DNA from: Salinibacter pepae
GTDB lineage: Bacteria; Bacteroidota; Rhodothermia; Rhodothermales; Salinibacteraceae
Reading direction: 5' to 3'
Length of the DNA stretch: 64,000 bases
Assembly (NCBI RefSeq): GCF_947077775.1
Contig: NZ_CAMTTE010000001.1
Span: 1,364,001 to 1,428,000, forward strand
In this document: piece after piece, positions 30,387 through 39,356 of the stretch
Position numbering within the stretch: position 1 is the stretch's first letter
Layout of the letters: each line of letters starts with the position of its first letter
Made by a program: the position numbers and the translations under genes
Notes under the pieces: generated by a model
The model's database searches: none
Told to the model about the DNA's origin: nothing
What the model saw: the letters and a program-made list of their open reading frames with translations, nothing else

Positions 30387-33155
30387 CTAGAGGGAGATCG
30401 TGAGCCGGCTGTACACGAAGCGGCCGTTGAAGCCCATCGGGTGGGCCCGGTTGTAGGGCAGGATGATGTCGAAGGTGCCCTTGTTCGGATCCAGGTCCGG
30501 GTAGTTGTCGAACAGGTTGCGGGCTCCAACGGCGAGGTTCACCTGGTCCTCGAACATGCTGTACCCGAGCTCGCCGCCGAAGACGTACTCCGGATCGAGT
30601 GTGAACTGATCGGCCTCTATGTCATCGTCCGCGTTCAAGAGCTCGCCGTAGCGGGCGCCACGGAGCGTCAGGTCCACCGGGCCGGCCGTGAGGGAGGCGG
30701 TCAGCTTCGTCGTCGTGTTGGGGAGAGCCCCTTCCGTGAGCGCCCGCTGGTCGTCCGGCGCAAGGATCACCGTGCTGAAGTCCTCGTCCAGCGTCGTCGG
30801 GTTGCGCGGACCGCCTGTAATTTCGGTATCTGTCCAGTTGAACGCGCCGCGGAGCTGGAGCTGAACCCCATCCGCGAGGAGCGCCGAGAACTTGGAGGTC
30901 ACGTCGACGCCCTCGGTCTTCGTGTCGATGGCGTTCGAGAAGAAGCTGGCGGTCGACGCCCCCGTATTGTTGTCACTGAGGACCTCTTTGATGGCCTCTT
31001 CTCCCGGCGACCCCGGCTCCCCAAGATCCCCCGAGAGCGTGATCCGGTCGTCAATCTGAATGTTGAAGTAGTCGACCGATACCTGGAACCGATCGACGGG
31101 CTCGATGATGACCCCGCCGCTGAAGTTGACCGAGCGCTCCTCTTCGAGGTCCGGAATGCCCAGTGCGTTCCCCACATCACTGTTGATGCGGAAGATTCCG
31201 GTCTGGACGGGCTGATTGTCGATGAACGTCGTGGAGACCTTCGAGAAGAACTTCTGCGCCTGATTCGGGGCGCGGTAGCCCGTCTGTGCCGTCCCGCGGA
31301 AGGCGAGCTGCGAGACCGGCTCGAAGCGCAGTGCAACCTTTCCGTTGACGGTCGAGCCGAAGTCGCTGTAGTTTTCGAATCGGCCCGCGATGTTCACCTG
31401 GAGCGGATCGATGAGGTCCGCCTGCAGGTCCACGTACGTCCCGACGTTGGTGCGCGTCTCGTCGACCTCCTGCTCCGGCCGGAAGCCGGGGAAGACCTGT
31501 GCCCCCGGCGCGGGCGTGCCGCCGTTCTGGTTGATGCCCCAGGGGGGATTTTCGAAGCCCGCCCAGGAGGCCTCTTCCCCAGCCTTCAACTGGTAGGTGT
31601 CCGCCCGGAAGAGGGCGCCGGCCGCCACGTTCAGGGGCGAGGCAAGGCCGACCTCCAGGCCGCGGTCCACGTCCAGCTGCACGACCGTCTGCTGGAGCTG
31701 CACGGCCCCCGCGTAGAATTCAGTCTGGTTCCCTTCCTGGGAGGGGCCGTAGCTGGCGTTCAGGGTGTTCGTGATGTTGTACTGAAAGTAGTTGAAGCCC
31801 GTCTGGGCACTCAGGTCGTAATTCCACTCGTCAAGCATCCCTCGGAGCCCAACGACCACCGAGCCGTCGTTAATCGGGTTCTCGAAGTTTGGGAGGAAGC
31901 CCTCCGGGTTTGTCTGAGGCCAGTTGCCGTCGTCGGTGCCCTCCCGGTAGAAGCCCTGCCCCTTCCCCTTCCGGTAGCTGTAGCCCCCGAACGCGTAGAC
32001 TTCGGTGGGCTGCTCCGCGGTGACGTTGGCAATGGGGTACGCCCCGTTCGCCCAGAACAGCAGGTTTTCCGAACGCCCGTCGCCCCAGTGGAAGGCCGGC
32101 TGTTCCACCGAATTGTTCTTGTCGACAATGTCGAACAGTCCATCGCCGTCCGGGTCCGCGATCTCGTCCCCACCTTGCCCGGCAGGCCCCAGGTTGAAGC
32201 TCGCCGGGCCGGCCCGGTTGGTCGGCGTGCGCAGCCGGTACTCGCCGAAGAAGTTGAGGAATCCACCGTCGTCGCCCAGCTCCACGCCGAAGGACGGACG
32301 AACGCTGTAGGTGGTGCCGTCATTGGGGTAGGGCTCCGTGGCGTACCCTCCGATGCGGGTCTCGATCGTCGGATCGAGGGGCTCATCTTTGAGGCGCAGA
32401 TTCGCCACGCCCGCGATGGCGTCGGATCCGTACTGCGAGGACGCCCCGTCCCGAAGCACCTCAATTCGCTCGATGGCATTGGCCGGAATCGCGTTCAGGT
32501 CAATCGGACTCGACCCGCCCGAGACCCCGGCCCCAAGCCGGTTGACGAGGGCCGACTTGTGTCGGCGCTTGCCGTTGACCAGCACCAGCGTCTGGTCCGG
32601 ACTCAGGCCACGGAGCGTAAACGAACGGAGGGCATCCATCCCGTCGGAGAGCGTATTCTGCGGGAAGTTGACCGACGGCGCACTCTGCTGGAGAATCCGT
32701 CCGGTCTCGAAGGCCCCAGACGTTTGGATCTCTTCCGTCCCGTACACATCCACGGGCACCGCCATGTCCTCGGCGGCCATGTCGCGGGCCCGAGACCCGA
32801 CGGTGACCGTTACGCCCTCTCCTTGCAAGGGGGCGCGCTCAAGGGAAAAGGTCCGCGTGGCCTCCTCCCCAGGCTCGAAGCGAATTTCCCCTTCGATTGT
32901 CTCGTACCCGACAAACGTCACGCGGAGGGCGTACGTCCCGGGATCGATGCCTGTGATGCTGTAGGACCCGTCAGCGCCCGCCGCCGTGCCGTAGTCGGAG
33001 TCCAGGAGGACGACGTTGGCCCCTGGCAGGGGCGCCCCGTTCGCGTCCTCAACGGTTCCGGTAAGCGTGGCGGCCTGCTGGGCCGGCGCCGCCACCGCGG
33101 CGAGTCCCCATGTGAGGCCGGCAAGCAAAAGGGTGGAAGCGTAGCGTAGTGTCAT
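30387..33155 (-). CDS. TonB-dependent outer-membrane receptor
   Basis: This is a 922-residue outer-membrane transporter. A signal peptide (to about residue 26) is followed by a carboxypeptidase-regulatory-like domain (about 29-105, TLTGTVEDANGAPLPGANV). The plug shows FTLRGLSPDQTLVLVNGKRRH and IERIEVLRDGASSQYGSDAIAGV, and a beta-barrel runs to the C-terminus. Segments such as GYRAPNQAQKFFSK and VTSKFSALLADGVQLQLRGAFNW are typical barrel strands. No SusD partner is adjacent; instead a fasciclin lipoprotein follows. The substrate is unknown. Confidence 0.93.
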   Translation of the reverse strand: MTLRYASTLLLAGLTWGLAAVAAPAQQAATLTGTVEDANGAPLPGANVVLLDSDYGTAAGADGSYSITGIDPGTYALRVTFVGYETIEGEIRFEPGEEATRTFSLERAPLQGEGVTVTVGSRARDMAAEDMAVPVDVYGTEEIQTSGAFETGRILQQSAPSVNFPQNTLSDGMDALRSFTLRGLSPDQTLVLVNGKRRHKSALVNRLGAGVSGGSSPIDLNAIPANAIERIEVLRDGASSQYGSDAIAGVANLRLKDEPLDPTIETRIGGYATEPYPNDGTTYSVRPSFGVELGDDGGFLNFFGEYRLRTPTNRAGPASFNLGPAGQGGDEIADPDGDGLFDIVDKNNSVEQPAFHWGDGRSENLLFWANGAYPIANVTAEQPTEVYAFGGYSYRKGKGQGFYREGTDDGNWPQTNPEGFLPNFENPINDGSVVVGLRGMLDEWNYDLSAQTGFNYFQYNITNTLNASYGPSQEGNQTEFYAGAVQLQQTVVQLDVDRGLEVGLASPLNVAAGALFRADTYQLKAGEEASWAGFENPPWGINQNGGTPAPGAQVFPGFRPEQEVDETRTNVGTYVDLQADLIDPLQVNIAGRFENYSDFGSTVNGKVALRFEPVSQLAFRGTAQTGYRAPNQAQKFFSKVSTTFIDNQPVQTGIFRINSDVGNALGIPDLEEERSVNFSGGVIIEPVDRFQVSVDYFNIQIDDRITLSGDLGEPGSPGEEAIKEVLSDNNTGASTASFFSNAIDTKTEGVDVTSKFSALLADGVQLQLRGAFNWTDTEITGGPRNPTTLDEDFSTVILAPDDQRALTEGALPNTTTKLTASLTAGPVDLTLRGARYGELLNADDDIEADQFTLDPEYVFGGELGYSMFEDQVNLAVGARNLFDNYPDLDPNKGTFDIILPYNRAHPMGFNGRFVYSRLTISL

Positions 33156-33616
33156 GGGTGGAGGAGGGAGCTTCGGAGGTGACAGAGAATCTTCTTCGGC
33201 TCACCCTGAAGAAGAGGAGCTTAATAAAGTGTTTGCCAAGAGCACCGGCGATATATAATTTCGGGAATCACCACTGTCAATGTTTCGGAAACGCTTCGAC
33301 GGGTGTGTAGAGACAATATAACCCGATACGCTGTGAACTTACAAGAAAGGGACGTTCCGGACCTCCCCATGCCCGCCTGCCTGGTCGAATGCCGCCGATC
33401 GATTGGGTGGGCTCGTGTCTCGGAGGGCCCACTCGACGCGGCAACAACAGGACGCGTCGCCGGGGCCTCGTGCCTTGACGTCAGGGACGGCCGGATGCGG
33501 CGCAGATGTGCTTGTGCCGGGGCGGCCCGGGACAGCCCTCCGCCGCCGGTTGGCACGCGGGCTCCCAGGGGTCGGGAGGTGCAAACCGGCCCTCGTCGTG
33601 CCCCCCTGGCAGGCCG
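33156..33616. other. 461-bp upstream region of the TonB receptor
   Basis: There is no gene here. The receptor-proximal 190 bp are distinctly AT-rich and carry two sigma-70-type promoters facing the receptor. The distal 260 bp are GC-rich with no recognisable RNA, riboswitch or ORF that I can support. The O-methyltransferase gene ends at its far side. Confidence 0.5.
33252..33280 (-). promoter_or_regulatory. sigma-70-like promoter of the TonB receptor gene
   Basis: On the minus strand, TTGACA (33275-33280) and TATATA (33252-33257) are separated by exactly 17 bp, about 97 bp before the receptor ATG. A second, weaker pair lies 64 bp upstream: TTGTAA (33339-33344) and TTATAT (33316-33321), also with a 17-bp spacer. 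Both lie in the only AT-rich stretch of this gap. Confidence 0.6.
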
Positions 33617-34279
33617 TCACCGCTTCATCGCCAGGGTCACGCCGTCGGCCAGTGGGAGCACGCTCAGGTCCACGCGCTCGTCGTCTTGAATCTTCTCGTT
33701 GAGGCGCTGAATGGCCCGCACGCTCTCCTCCTCCACGTCCGGGTCGGCGACCCGCCCGCTGCGAAACACGTTGTCGAGGGCAATGACCCCGCCGGGCCGC
33801 AGCAGCCGGAGCGACTGCTCGTAGTAGGTGTCGTAGCCCTCCTTGTCCGCGTCGATGAACGAGAAGTCGAAGGTTCCGTCCTGCCCGTCGTCGATCAGCG
33901 CCGCGAGCGTCTCCTCGGCGGGGGCGATGCGGAGGTCGATGCGGTCGGCCACGCCCGCCTCTTCCCAGTAGCGACGGGCCACCGCCGTGTACTCCTCGCT
34001 CACGTCGCAGGCGACGAGGGTGCCCGTCGGCGGCAGGACCGACGCCACGGCGAGTGCGCTGTACCCGGTAAAGACGCCGACCTCGATCGTGCGGCGGGCC
34101 CCGATCAGCTGGACGAGGAACTGCAAGAACTGCCCCTGCTCCGGGGCAATCTGCATGTTGGACCGGGGGTGCTCGGCCGTCTCTTCCCGGAGGCGCTGCA
34201 TCACCTCGGGTTCACGCAGGGACACGGACAGGAGATACTCGTGCAGCTCGTCCGGGAGGCCGATCGACTGGGTAGACAT
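33617..34279 (-). CDS. class I SAM-dependent O-methyltransferase
   Basis: This is a 220-residue methyltransferase of the caffeoyl-CoA/catechol O-methyltransferase family. The SAM motif is IEVGVFTGYSALAVASVLP, followed by the acidic loop TLVACDVSEEYTAVARRYWEEAG. The metal-binding region shows FDFSFIDADKEGYDTYYEQSLRLL (given in part) and GGVIALDNVFRSG. It would methylate a small hydroxylated aromatic compound using a divalent metal. The physiological substrate is unknown. Its N-terminus keeps the family MQRLREET helix. Confidence 0.88.
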   Translation of the reverse strand: MSTQSIGLPDELHEYLLSVSLREPEVMQRLREETAEHPRSNMQIAPEQGQFLQFLVQLIGARRTIEVGVFTGYSALAVASVLPPTGTLVACDVSEEYTAVARRYWEEAGVADRIDLRIAPAEETLAALIDDGQDGTFDFSFIDADKEGYDTYYEQSLRLLRPGGVIALDNVFRSGRVADPDVEEESVRAIQRLNEKIQDDERVDLSVLPLADGVTLAMKR

Positions 34280-34468
34280 CGTGGGGTGGGTGGAGCAGTG
34301 AGTACAGTGGCATTGACCGCATGACGTGGCGAGGGCAACGTTCCCCGGTTCGTCTCTGCGGCGGCCGGCACGGGCGTCCCTCCCCCCACGTCGTCACGCG
34401 GAAGGCGGACGGGGCACACGCCCCGAGCCCCCTCGGTGGTCTTCTTTGACCGCACGCCCCCGTCCCCC

Positions 34469-35314
34469 TCACGGGGCGTCGCGGAATTGGTCAAGCCAGG
34501 CGTCGGTGTCGGGGTGCTGGGCGAACGTCGTCACGGCACTCTCGACGGCCTTTCGGCTCGCCTGCCCGTCCAGTTCGTCCGCGACGGTGGCGTAGAGGGC
34601 CTCGAGAAGCTGGAGGGGCGTCTGCTCCGCCTCGCCCGCCACGCCCCGAAAGCCCCGCCGCGCCGCCGCATCGAGGAGGTCGTCCCAGGCGCGATCGAGG
34701 CCCCGGTGCAGGGCGCCAGCGGTGCTCATCTCGTCGTCCTCCGCGATGTCAAGTGCGCGGAGCAGCGCCCGGGAGGCGCCGTTGGTTTCCGGCCCCGTGA
34801 GCCCGTCCACCGTCACGGGCCGATCGAACAGGTGGGTCAGTGCCATCTGCCAGTACAGGACCCGCGACTCGTGGCCCGGGACGAACCCGGGCTCCCCTCG
34901 CCCCGACACGTGAACGTGATCCTGATGGGCCGCGTCGAATTTGTAGTTGAGCACGGTCCCGAGGTGCTTGCGGAGCACCGATTCGACGGCCAGGTAGAAG
35001 CGGCGGTCGCTCGGGTACTGGTTTGTGATGAACGCCTTGTCGGTCCAGAAGATGCCGTCGATGTCGAACGCCCGGCCCGCCCCGTGCAGTCCGCTCTTGT
35101 CCACGTAGGCCCCGGCCGAGGTGATGACCTCCGCCGTCCCGAGCGGGCAGGCGGCCCAAAGCTCCTCGAACGCCGCGTGCAGGGTCGTCTCGAACGGCTC
35201 GGTGCAGTGAAAGGTATAGGGAGTGCCACGCGTCCCGTACCCGGCGCTGGGGGCACGGTCGTAGTGGACGGGGACCCCTGCAAGCTCCTGGAATGTGTTC
35301 TCGGGCTTGGACAT
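34469..35314 (-). CDS. extensin-like / DD-peptidase-fold protein
   Basis: This is a 281-residue protein. Residues about 15-165 match the extensin-like C-terminal domain, related to DD-carboxypeptidases: SAGAYVDKSGLHGAGRAFDID supplies a His and an Asp, and AAHQDHVHV supplies the H-x-H pair, together consistent with a zinc site. The C-terminal part includes a putative peptidoglycan-binding segment (VTVDGLTGPETNGASRALLRAL). No signal peptide is visible at the chosen ATG (MSKPENTF); a long upstream frame is non-coding-like. Cell-wall processing is inferred. Confidence 0.72.
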   Translation of the reverse strand: MSKPENTFQELAGVPVHYDRAPSAGYGTRGTPYTFHCTEPFETTLHAAFEELWAACPLGTAEVITSAGAYVDKSGLHGAGRAFDIDGIFWTDKAFITNQYPSDRRFYLAVESVLRKHLGTVLNYKFDAAHQDHVHVSGRGEPGFVPGHESRVLYWQMALTHLFDRPVTVDGLTGPETNGASRALLRALDIAEDDEMSTAGALHRGLDRAWDDLLDAAARRGFRGVAGEAEQTPLQLLEALYATVADELDGQASRKAVESAVTTFAQHPDTDAWLDQFRDAP

Positions 35315-35646
35315 GGCGGCGGATGGAGCATTCGTGGACGAATCGGCGACCCGCTTCGGGACTCGGGAGACACGAAGGGCCGCCCCGTCATAACGTTGGG
35401 GTCCCCCCTTCGACCGCCCGCCGGCATTCCAGTCAGTGGCGTTCTCGGCCACTGGGGGCCCATCCGGGCGGGACGGCGGAACGAACCCGCCGGACTGGAC
35501 CTTCTCGGATTGGAGCCTGCATGCCCCGAACGCGACGTGACGACCCGGGTACAAGGCACTGTTGCGCGTCGTGGGCCCCAGCGCACCCATCATCATTCCT
35601 GCCCGGCCTCTCTCGGCCGGGGCTCGACACCTGCCCCTTCCCCCCC
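35315..35646. other. 332-bp divergent region before porX
   Basis: No gene was found in this divergent gap. It contains two clean hairpins: CAGTGGC/GCCACTG (35434-35440, 35448-35454) and CCCGGCC/GGCCGGG (35602-35608, 35615-35621). The second ends 25 bp before the porX ATG and would lie in its 5' UTR. No convincing -35/-10 pair was found. Confidence 0.4.
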
Positions 35647-37215
35647 ATGAGCAGCCCACACATTCTCTGGGTCGACGACGAGATCGACCTGCTCCGCTCG
35701 CACGTGATGTTTTTGGAGGAGAAGGACTACGACGTCTCCACCGTGGCGAACGGGGCCGACGCGGTCGACCGGGTGCGGCAGCGCCCCTTCGACGTGGTGC
35801 TGCTCGACGAGCAGATGCCGGGCATGGAGGGGCTGGAGGTGCTCGACGCGATTAAGGACGAGCGGCCCACCCTGCCGGTGGTGCTCGTGACGAAGAGTGA
35901 GGAGGAGGACCTGATGGAGGCGGCCCTCGGCAATCGAATCAGCGACTACCTCACCAAGCCCGTCAACCCCAGTCAAATCCTCCTCACCTGCAAGCGGCTG
36001 CTGGAGCAGTCGCAGATTCGGAAGGAGGCCCTCTCGCAGGAGTACCTGCAGTCGTTTAATCGGATCTCCCAGCAGCTCCGCGGCGCCTTCTCCCCCCACG
36101 AGTGGATCGACCTCTACCAAACCCTCGTGGAGTACGACCTCGAGCTGACCGACGACGAGGGCGCGCGGCAGGTCTTTCAGGACCAGTTCGAGGAGGCCAA
36201 CCGCGAGTTTGGGGGGTTCGTCGAGGAGCACTACCCGGAGTGGATGGCCCGCGTCGACGAGGCGCCCGGGAATGACCGCCCCGTCTTGTCCCACGAGGTG
36301 GTGCCCGAATTCGTGCTGCCGGAGACGGGCGAGGAGCCGGTCGTCTTTTTTGTGATCGACTGCCTGCGGTACGACCAGTGGCTCGAGATTGCCGAGCTGC
36401 TCCGGCCCCACTACACCGTCGACACGGACTTCTACATGAGCATTCTGCCTACGGCCACCCCCTACGCCCGCAACGCCATCTTTGGCGGCATGCTGCCGGT
36501 CGATCTCGTCGACCGCTTCCCAAAGGCGTGGCAGACGGGCGAGGAGAGCGAGCACAGCCGCAACCAGTACGAGGACGCCCTGCTCCGCCACCAGCTCGAC
36601 CAGCACCACCGCGAGGACCTGAGCATCCGCTACGACAAGCTCATCACGAGCGAGGACGGCCAGCAGCTGGCCCAGGACGCGGCCAACCTGACGCAGCACG
36701 ACCTGAGCGCCGTCGTCGTCAACTTCATCGACATCCTCGCCCACAGCCGCTCCGAGTCGGACGTCCTCAAGGAACTGGCGCCCGACGAGGAGGCCTACCG
36801 GGCCCTCACGCGCACCTGGTTCGAGCACTCGTGGCTTCTCGACATGCTGCAGGCCCTGTCCAACACCGACTGCACGGTCGTCCTCACCAGCGACCACGGC
36901 GCCGTGCGCAGCCTGCAGTCGACCAAGGTGATCGGCGACCGCGAGACCTCCACGGCCCTCCGCTACAAATACGGGAGCAACCTGAAGTGCGACGCGGACG
37001 ACGCCATCTTCGTCCGCGAGCCGGAGCGGTTCGGGCTGCCCAGCTACGGGATGAACACGACCTACCTCCTGGCCAAGCAGGACTACTACTTCGTCTACCC
37101 CACCAACTTCCACCACTACGAAAACCTCTACCGCGACACCCTACAGCACGGCGGGGCCTCCATGCAGGAGATGATCCTGCCGGTCGCGACGCTCCGGCCG
37201 AGGGAATCGTCCTGA
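35647..37215 (+). CDS. porX: PorX-type response regulator with PglZ phosphatase domain
   Basis: This is a 522-residue fusion of a receiver domain (1-125; acidic pocket VDDE, phospho-acceptor Asp54 in VLLDEQMPG, Lys in YLTKPVNPS), a helical linker and a PglZ/alkaline-phosphatase-fold domain (about 210-522). The latter shows VFFVIDCLRYDQW, ILPTATPYARNAIFGGM, NFIDILAHSRS and LTSDHGAVRSL. In Porphyromonas and Flavobacterium PorX, with PorY, controls type IX secretion genes, and its PglZ domain acts on oligonucleotides. No T9SS structural gene is in this window. tsaE follows, a neighbour I recall from other Bacteroidota. Confidence 0.93.
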   Translation: MSSPHILWVDDEIDLLRSHVMFLEEKDYDVSTVANGADAVDRVRQRPFDVVLLDEQMPGMEGLEVLDAIKDERPTLPVVLVTKSEEEDLMEAALGNRISDYLTKPVNPSQILLTCKRLLEQSQIRKEALSQEYLQSFNRISQQLRGAFSPHEWIDLYQTLVEYDLELTDDEGARQVFQDQFEEANREFGGFVEEHYPEWMARVDEAPGNDRPVLSHEVVPEFVLPETGEEPVVFFVIDCLRYDQWLEIAELLRPHYTVDTDFYMSILPTATPYARNAIFGGMLPVDLVDRFPKAWQTGEESEHSRNQYEDALLRHQLDQHHREDLSIRYDKLITSEDGQQLAQDAANLTQHDLSAVVVNFIDILAHSRSESDVLKELAPDEEAYRALTRTWFEHSWLLDMLQALSNTDCTVVLTSDHGAVRSLQSTKVIGDRETSTALRYKYGSNLKCDADDAIFVREPERFGLPSYGMNTTYLLAKQDYYFVYPTNFHHYENLYRDTLQHGGASMQEMILPVATLRPRESS

Positions 37216-37342
37216 AGACCCGCGCTCTGCCCGCGGTCGAAATGCCTGCCCACTGATGCGCGATGCGCAACGCGTGACAGGCAAACGAGACAGTACGCGC
37301 CTCACGCGCCTTACGCATCACTCCTCACGTTTTGCGCCCAAT

Positions 37343-37933
37343 ATGCTCCCTACAGAGACCAATGCCATCCGGGACCGCCTCCCCCGAACGACCGACTCGG
37401 TGGAAGGCACCATGGCGCTCGGGGCCCGCATCGCGCAGGGGCTTCCCCCAGGCGCCGTGGTCGCGCTGTATGGGGACCTGGGGACGGGCAAAACCCACTT
37501 CGTAAAAGGGGTCGCGCAGGGCCTTGGGCTGCCCCCCGCCGAGGTCCGCAGTCCCACCTTTACGATCCTCGCCGTCCACGACGACGGCGACCGGCCGCTC
37601 TACCACTTCGACGCCTACCGCGTGCAGACCCCCGACGAGTTTGTAGAGCTGGGCTTTGAGGACTACGTGCACGGCGACGGGATTGCGTGCGTCGAATGGG
37701 CGGATCGGATCCCCGATCTTCTCCCGCTCGACACGATCCACCTCCAGTTCCACCACGTCGCCCCCTCGAAACGCCGCATCACCCTCGGCGCCCCGAACGG
37801 TAGTGAGGAAGTAGTTTCAGACTGCGCCCCGAACGGCAGTGAGGAAGTAGTTTCAGACTGCGCCCCGAACGGCAGTGAGGAAGTAGTTTCAGACTGCGCC
37901 CCGGACGATGCCTCTTCTGGAAACGACCGCTGA
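37343..37933 (+). CDS. tsaE: tRNA t6A-modification ATPase TsaE with C-terminal repeat tail
   Basis: This 196-residue ATPase acts with TsaB and TsaD in making threonylcarbamoyl-adenosine at tRNA position 37. Visible motifs are Walker A GDLGTGKTHFVKG, SPTFTIL, YHFDAYR and the Walker-B-like CVEWADRI. The normal protein ends near residue 148 (RRITLG). Beyond it three identical 12-residue units (APNGSEEVVSDC) and a short acidic end are added by a 36-bp in-frame tandem repeat. The ATG at 37343 is preferred; the upstream in-frame part is a low-complexity intergenic repeat. Confidence 0.9.
   Translation: MLPTETNAIRDRLPRTTDSVEGTMALGARIAQGLPPGAVVALYGDLGTGKTHFVKGVAQGLGLPPAEVRSPTFTILAVHDDGDRPLYHFDAYRVQTPDEFVELGFEDYVHGDGIACVEWADRIPDLLPLDTIHLQFHHVAPSKRRITLGAPNGSEEVVSDCAPNGSEEVVSDCAPNGSEEVVSDCAPDDASSGNDR
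37788..37902 (+). repeat. 36-bp tandem repeat, 3.2 copies, inside tsaE
   Basis: Units at 37788-37823, 37824-37859 and 37860-37895 are identical apart from one T/C difference in the first, with a 7-bp partial fourth copy. Each starts GCGCCCCGAACGG and ends GTAGTTTCAGACT. Because 36 is a multiple of 3, each copy adds 12 residues without changing frame. It is contiguous and has no spacers, so it is not a CRISPR array. Confidence 0.9.
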
Positions 37934-38010
37934 CGCTCGACCGACGCGTCCCGGTACGAGCGCCTCTACGGCGAGAACGCCCAACGCATAACGCTCAACC
38001 CTCAACGCGC

Positions 38011-39318
38011 ATGTCCGACGCCCTCGACCTTCTCCTGGACCGCCCCCAGTACGCCAATGTCGCCGACGACGCGTTCGCGCCGGGCCTGGACCGGGTGCGG
38101 GCCCTGCTCGACGGGATGGGCAACCCGCACGAGGCGCTCCGGGCCGTCCACGTGGCGGGCACGAACGGGAAGGGCTCCACCGCCGCGATGACCGCCGCCA
38201 TCGCCACCGCGGCGGGCCTGCGCACGGGCCTTCACACCTCCCCCCACCTCACGCACGTCGCCCAGCGGATGCGGGTGGACGGCACGCCCGCCCCCACCGA
38301 CTGGCTCGCCGACACGCTCGATGCGCATCGCAATTTGATTGAAAAGACGCAGCCCAGCTTCTTCGAGCTCGCCGTCGCCCTCACCTTCCGGTACTTTGCC
38401 GAGCAGGACGTGGACCTGGCGGTGATCGAGGTGGGCCTGGGCGGGCGGCTCGACTCGACGAACGTGCTCGCTCCGGCCCTGTCGGTGATCACGCACGTCG
38501 GCCTCGACCACACCGACATGCTGGGCGAGACCCTCGACGCCATCGCCCGCGAGAAGGCCGGCATCATCAAGCCCGAGACGCCCGCGCTCAGTGCCGTAAC
38601 CGCGGACGAGGCCCGGGCCGCCATCGCCGCGGTCGCCACCGAACAGGACGCGCCGCTCCACCGGCTCGACGACGAGGCCACCTGGACGACCCACCGGTCG
38701 GGCCTGACCGGGAGCGTGATCGGCCTCGACACCCCGGCCCGTCACTACGACCGCCTCTCACTGTCGCTCGCCGGCCCCCACCAGCAGCGCAACGCCGCCC
38801 TGGCCGTGCGGGCCGCCGAGCTCACGTTCCTGGCGGGCGAGGACGATGCGTCGGCCGACGCGGCGGTGCGGGACGGCCTCGGCGACGTGCGGGGCCACAC
38901 CGGCTTTCACGGGCGGCTCGACGTGCTCGGGAACGAGCCCCTCCTCGTGGTCGACGTGGGCCACAACCCCCCGGCCATCGCCGCGACCCTCGACACGGTG
39001 GCCCCCGTCGTGGCCGGGCGCGGTGGCACGCTGCACGTGTGCCTCAACGCCGTGCGCGGCAAGCAGCTCGACGAGACGGCCCGGCTGCTCGCCGCCCACG
39101 ACGCCGTCGTGACCCCCATCCCCATCGACACGAGGCGTGCCCTCCCGCCCGACGAGATTGCCGAGCGCCTCCGCGCCCAGGGCGTCACGACACGCACGCC
39201 GCGGCCCCTCGCCGACGCGCTCGACGCGTTTGAGCGGAGCGCGCCCCCCGCAGACGGACTGCTGCTCACCGGCTCGCACAAGCTCGTGGACGTGCTGCCG
39301 CCCCGGTTTCGCGACTGA
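38011..39318 (+). CDS. folC: folylpolyglutamate/dihydrofolate synthase
   Basis: This is a 435-residue Mur-ligase-family enzyme that makes dihydrofolate from dihydropteroate plus Glu and/or extends the polyglutamate tail. The P-loop is HVAGTNGKGSTAAM, followed by GLHTSPHL and RMRVDG. The second site is IEVGLGGRLDSTNV, followed by THVGLDHTDMLG and EKAGIIKP. The C-terminal domain has VVDVGHNPPAI. The length is typical of FolC. It follows tsaE by 77 bp and may be in the same transcript as the ArsA-like gene 38 bp downstream. Confidence 0.93.
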   Translation: MSDALDLLLDRPQYANVADDAFAPGLDRVRALLDGMGNPHEALRAVHVAGTNGKGSTAAMTAAIATAAGLRTGLHTSPHLTHVAQRMRVDGTPAPTDWLADTLDAHRNLIEKTQPSFFELAVALTFRYFAEQDVDLAVIEVGLGGRLDSTNVLAPALSVITHVGLDHTDMLGETLDAIAREKAGIIKPETPALSAVTADEARAAIAAVATEQDAPLHRLDDEATWTTHRSGLTGSVIGLDTPARHYDRLSLSLAGPHQQRNAALAVRAAELTFLAGEDDASADAAVRDGLGDVRGHTGFHGRLDVLGNEPLLVVDVGHNPPAIAATLDTVAPVVAGRGGTLHVCLNAVRGKQLDETARLLAAHDAVVTPIPIDTRRALPPDEIAERLRAQGVTTRTPRPLADALDAFERSAPPADGLLLTGSHKLVDVLPPRFRD

Positions 39319-39356
39319 TCGTCGCTTCCCGCTCTCCCTTGCCGCTTGCCCCGCCC

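Noticed and set aside
30204-33149. 981-residue plus-strand frame opposite the TonB receptor
   Set aside because: It is a shadow. The minus strand has a full signal peptide, plug and barrel; the plus frame has no recognisable domain and atypical basic composition.
33478-33486. TGACGTCA-type palindrome as an operator
   Set aside because: Short palindromes like this are expected by chance, and it is not placed near a start codon or promoter.
33350-33616. Cobalamin riboswitch upstream of the TonB receptor
   Set aside because: I looked for the conserved core and box sequences on the receptor strand and did not find them in order.
37788-37902. CRISPR array
   Set aside because: The 36-bp units contain a GTTTCAGAC-like word seen in some CRISPR repeats, but they are contiguous, have no spacers and keep the tsaE frame. 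No cas genes are nearby.
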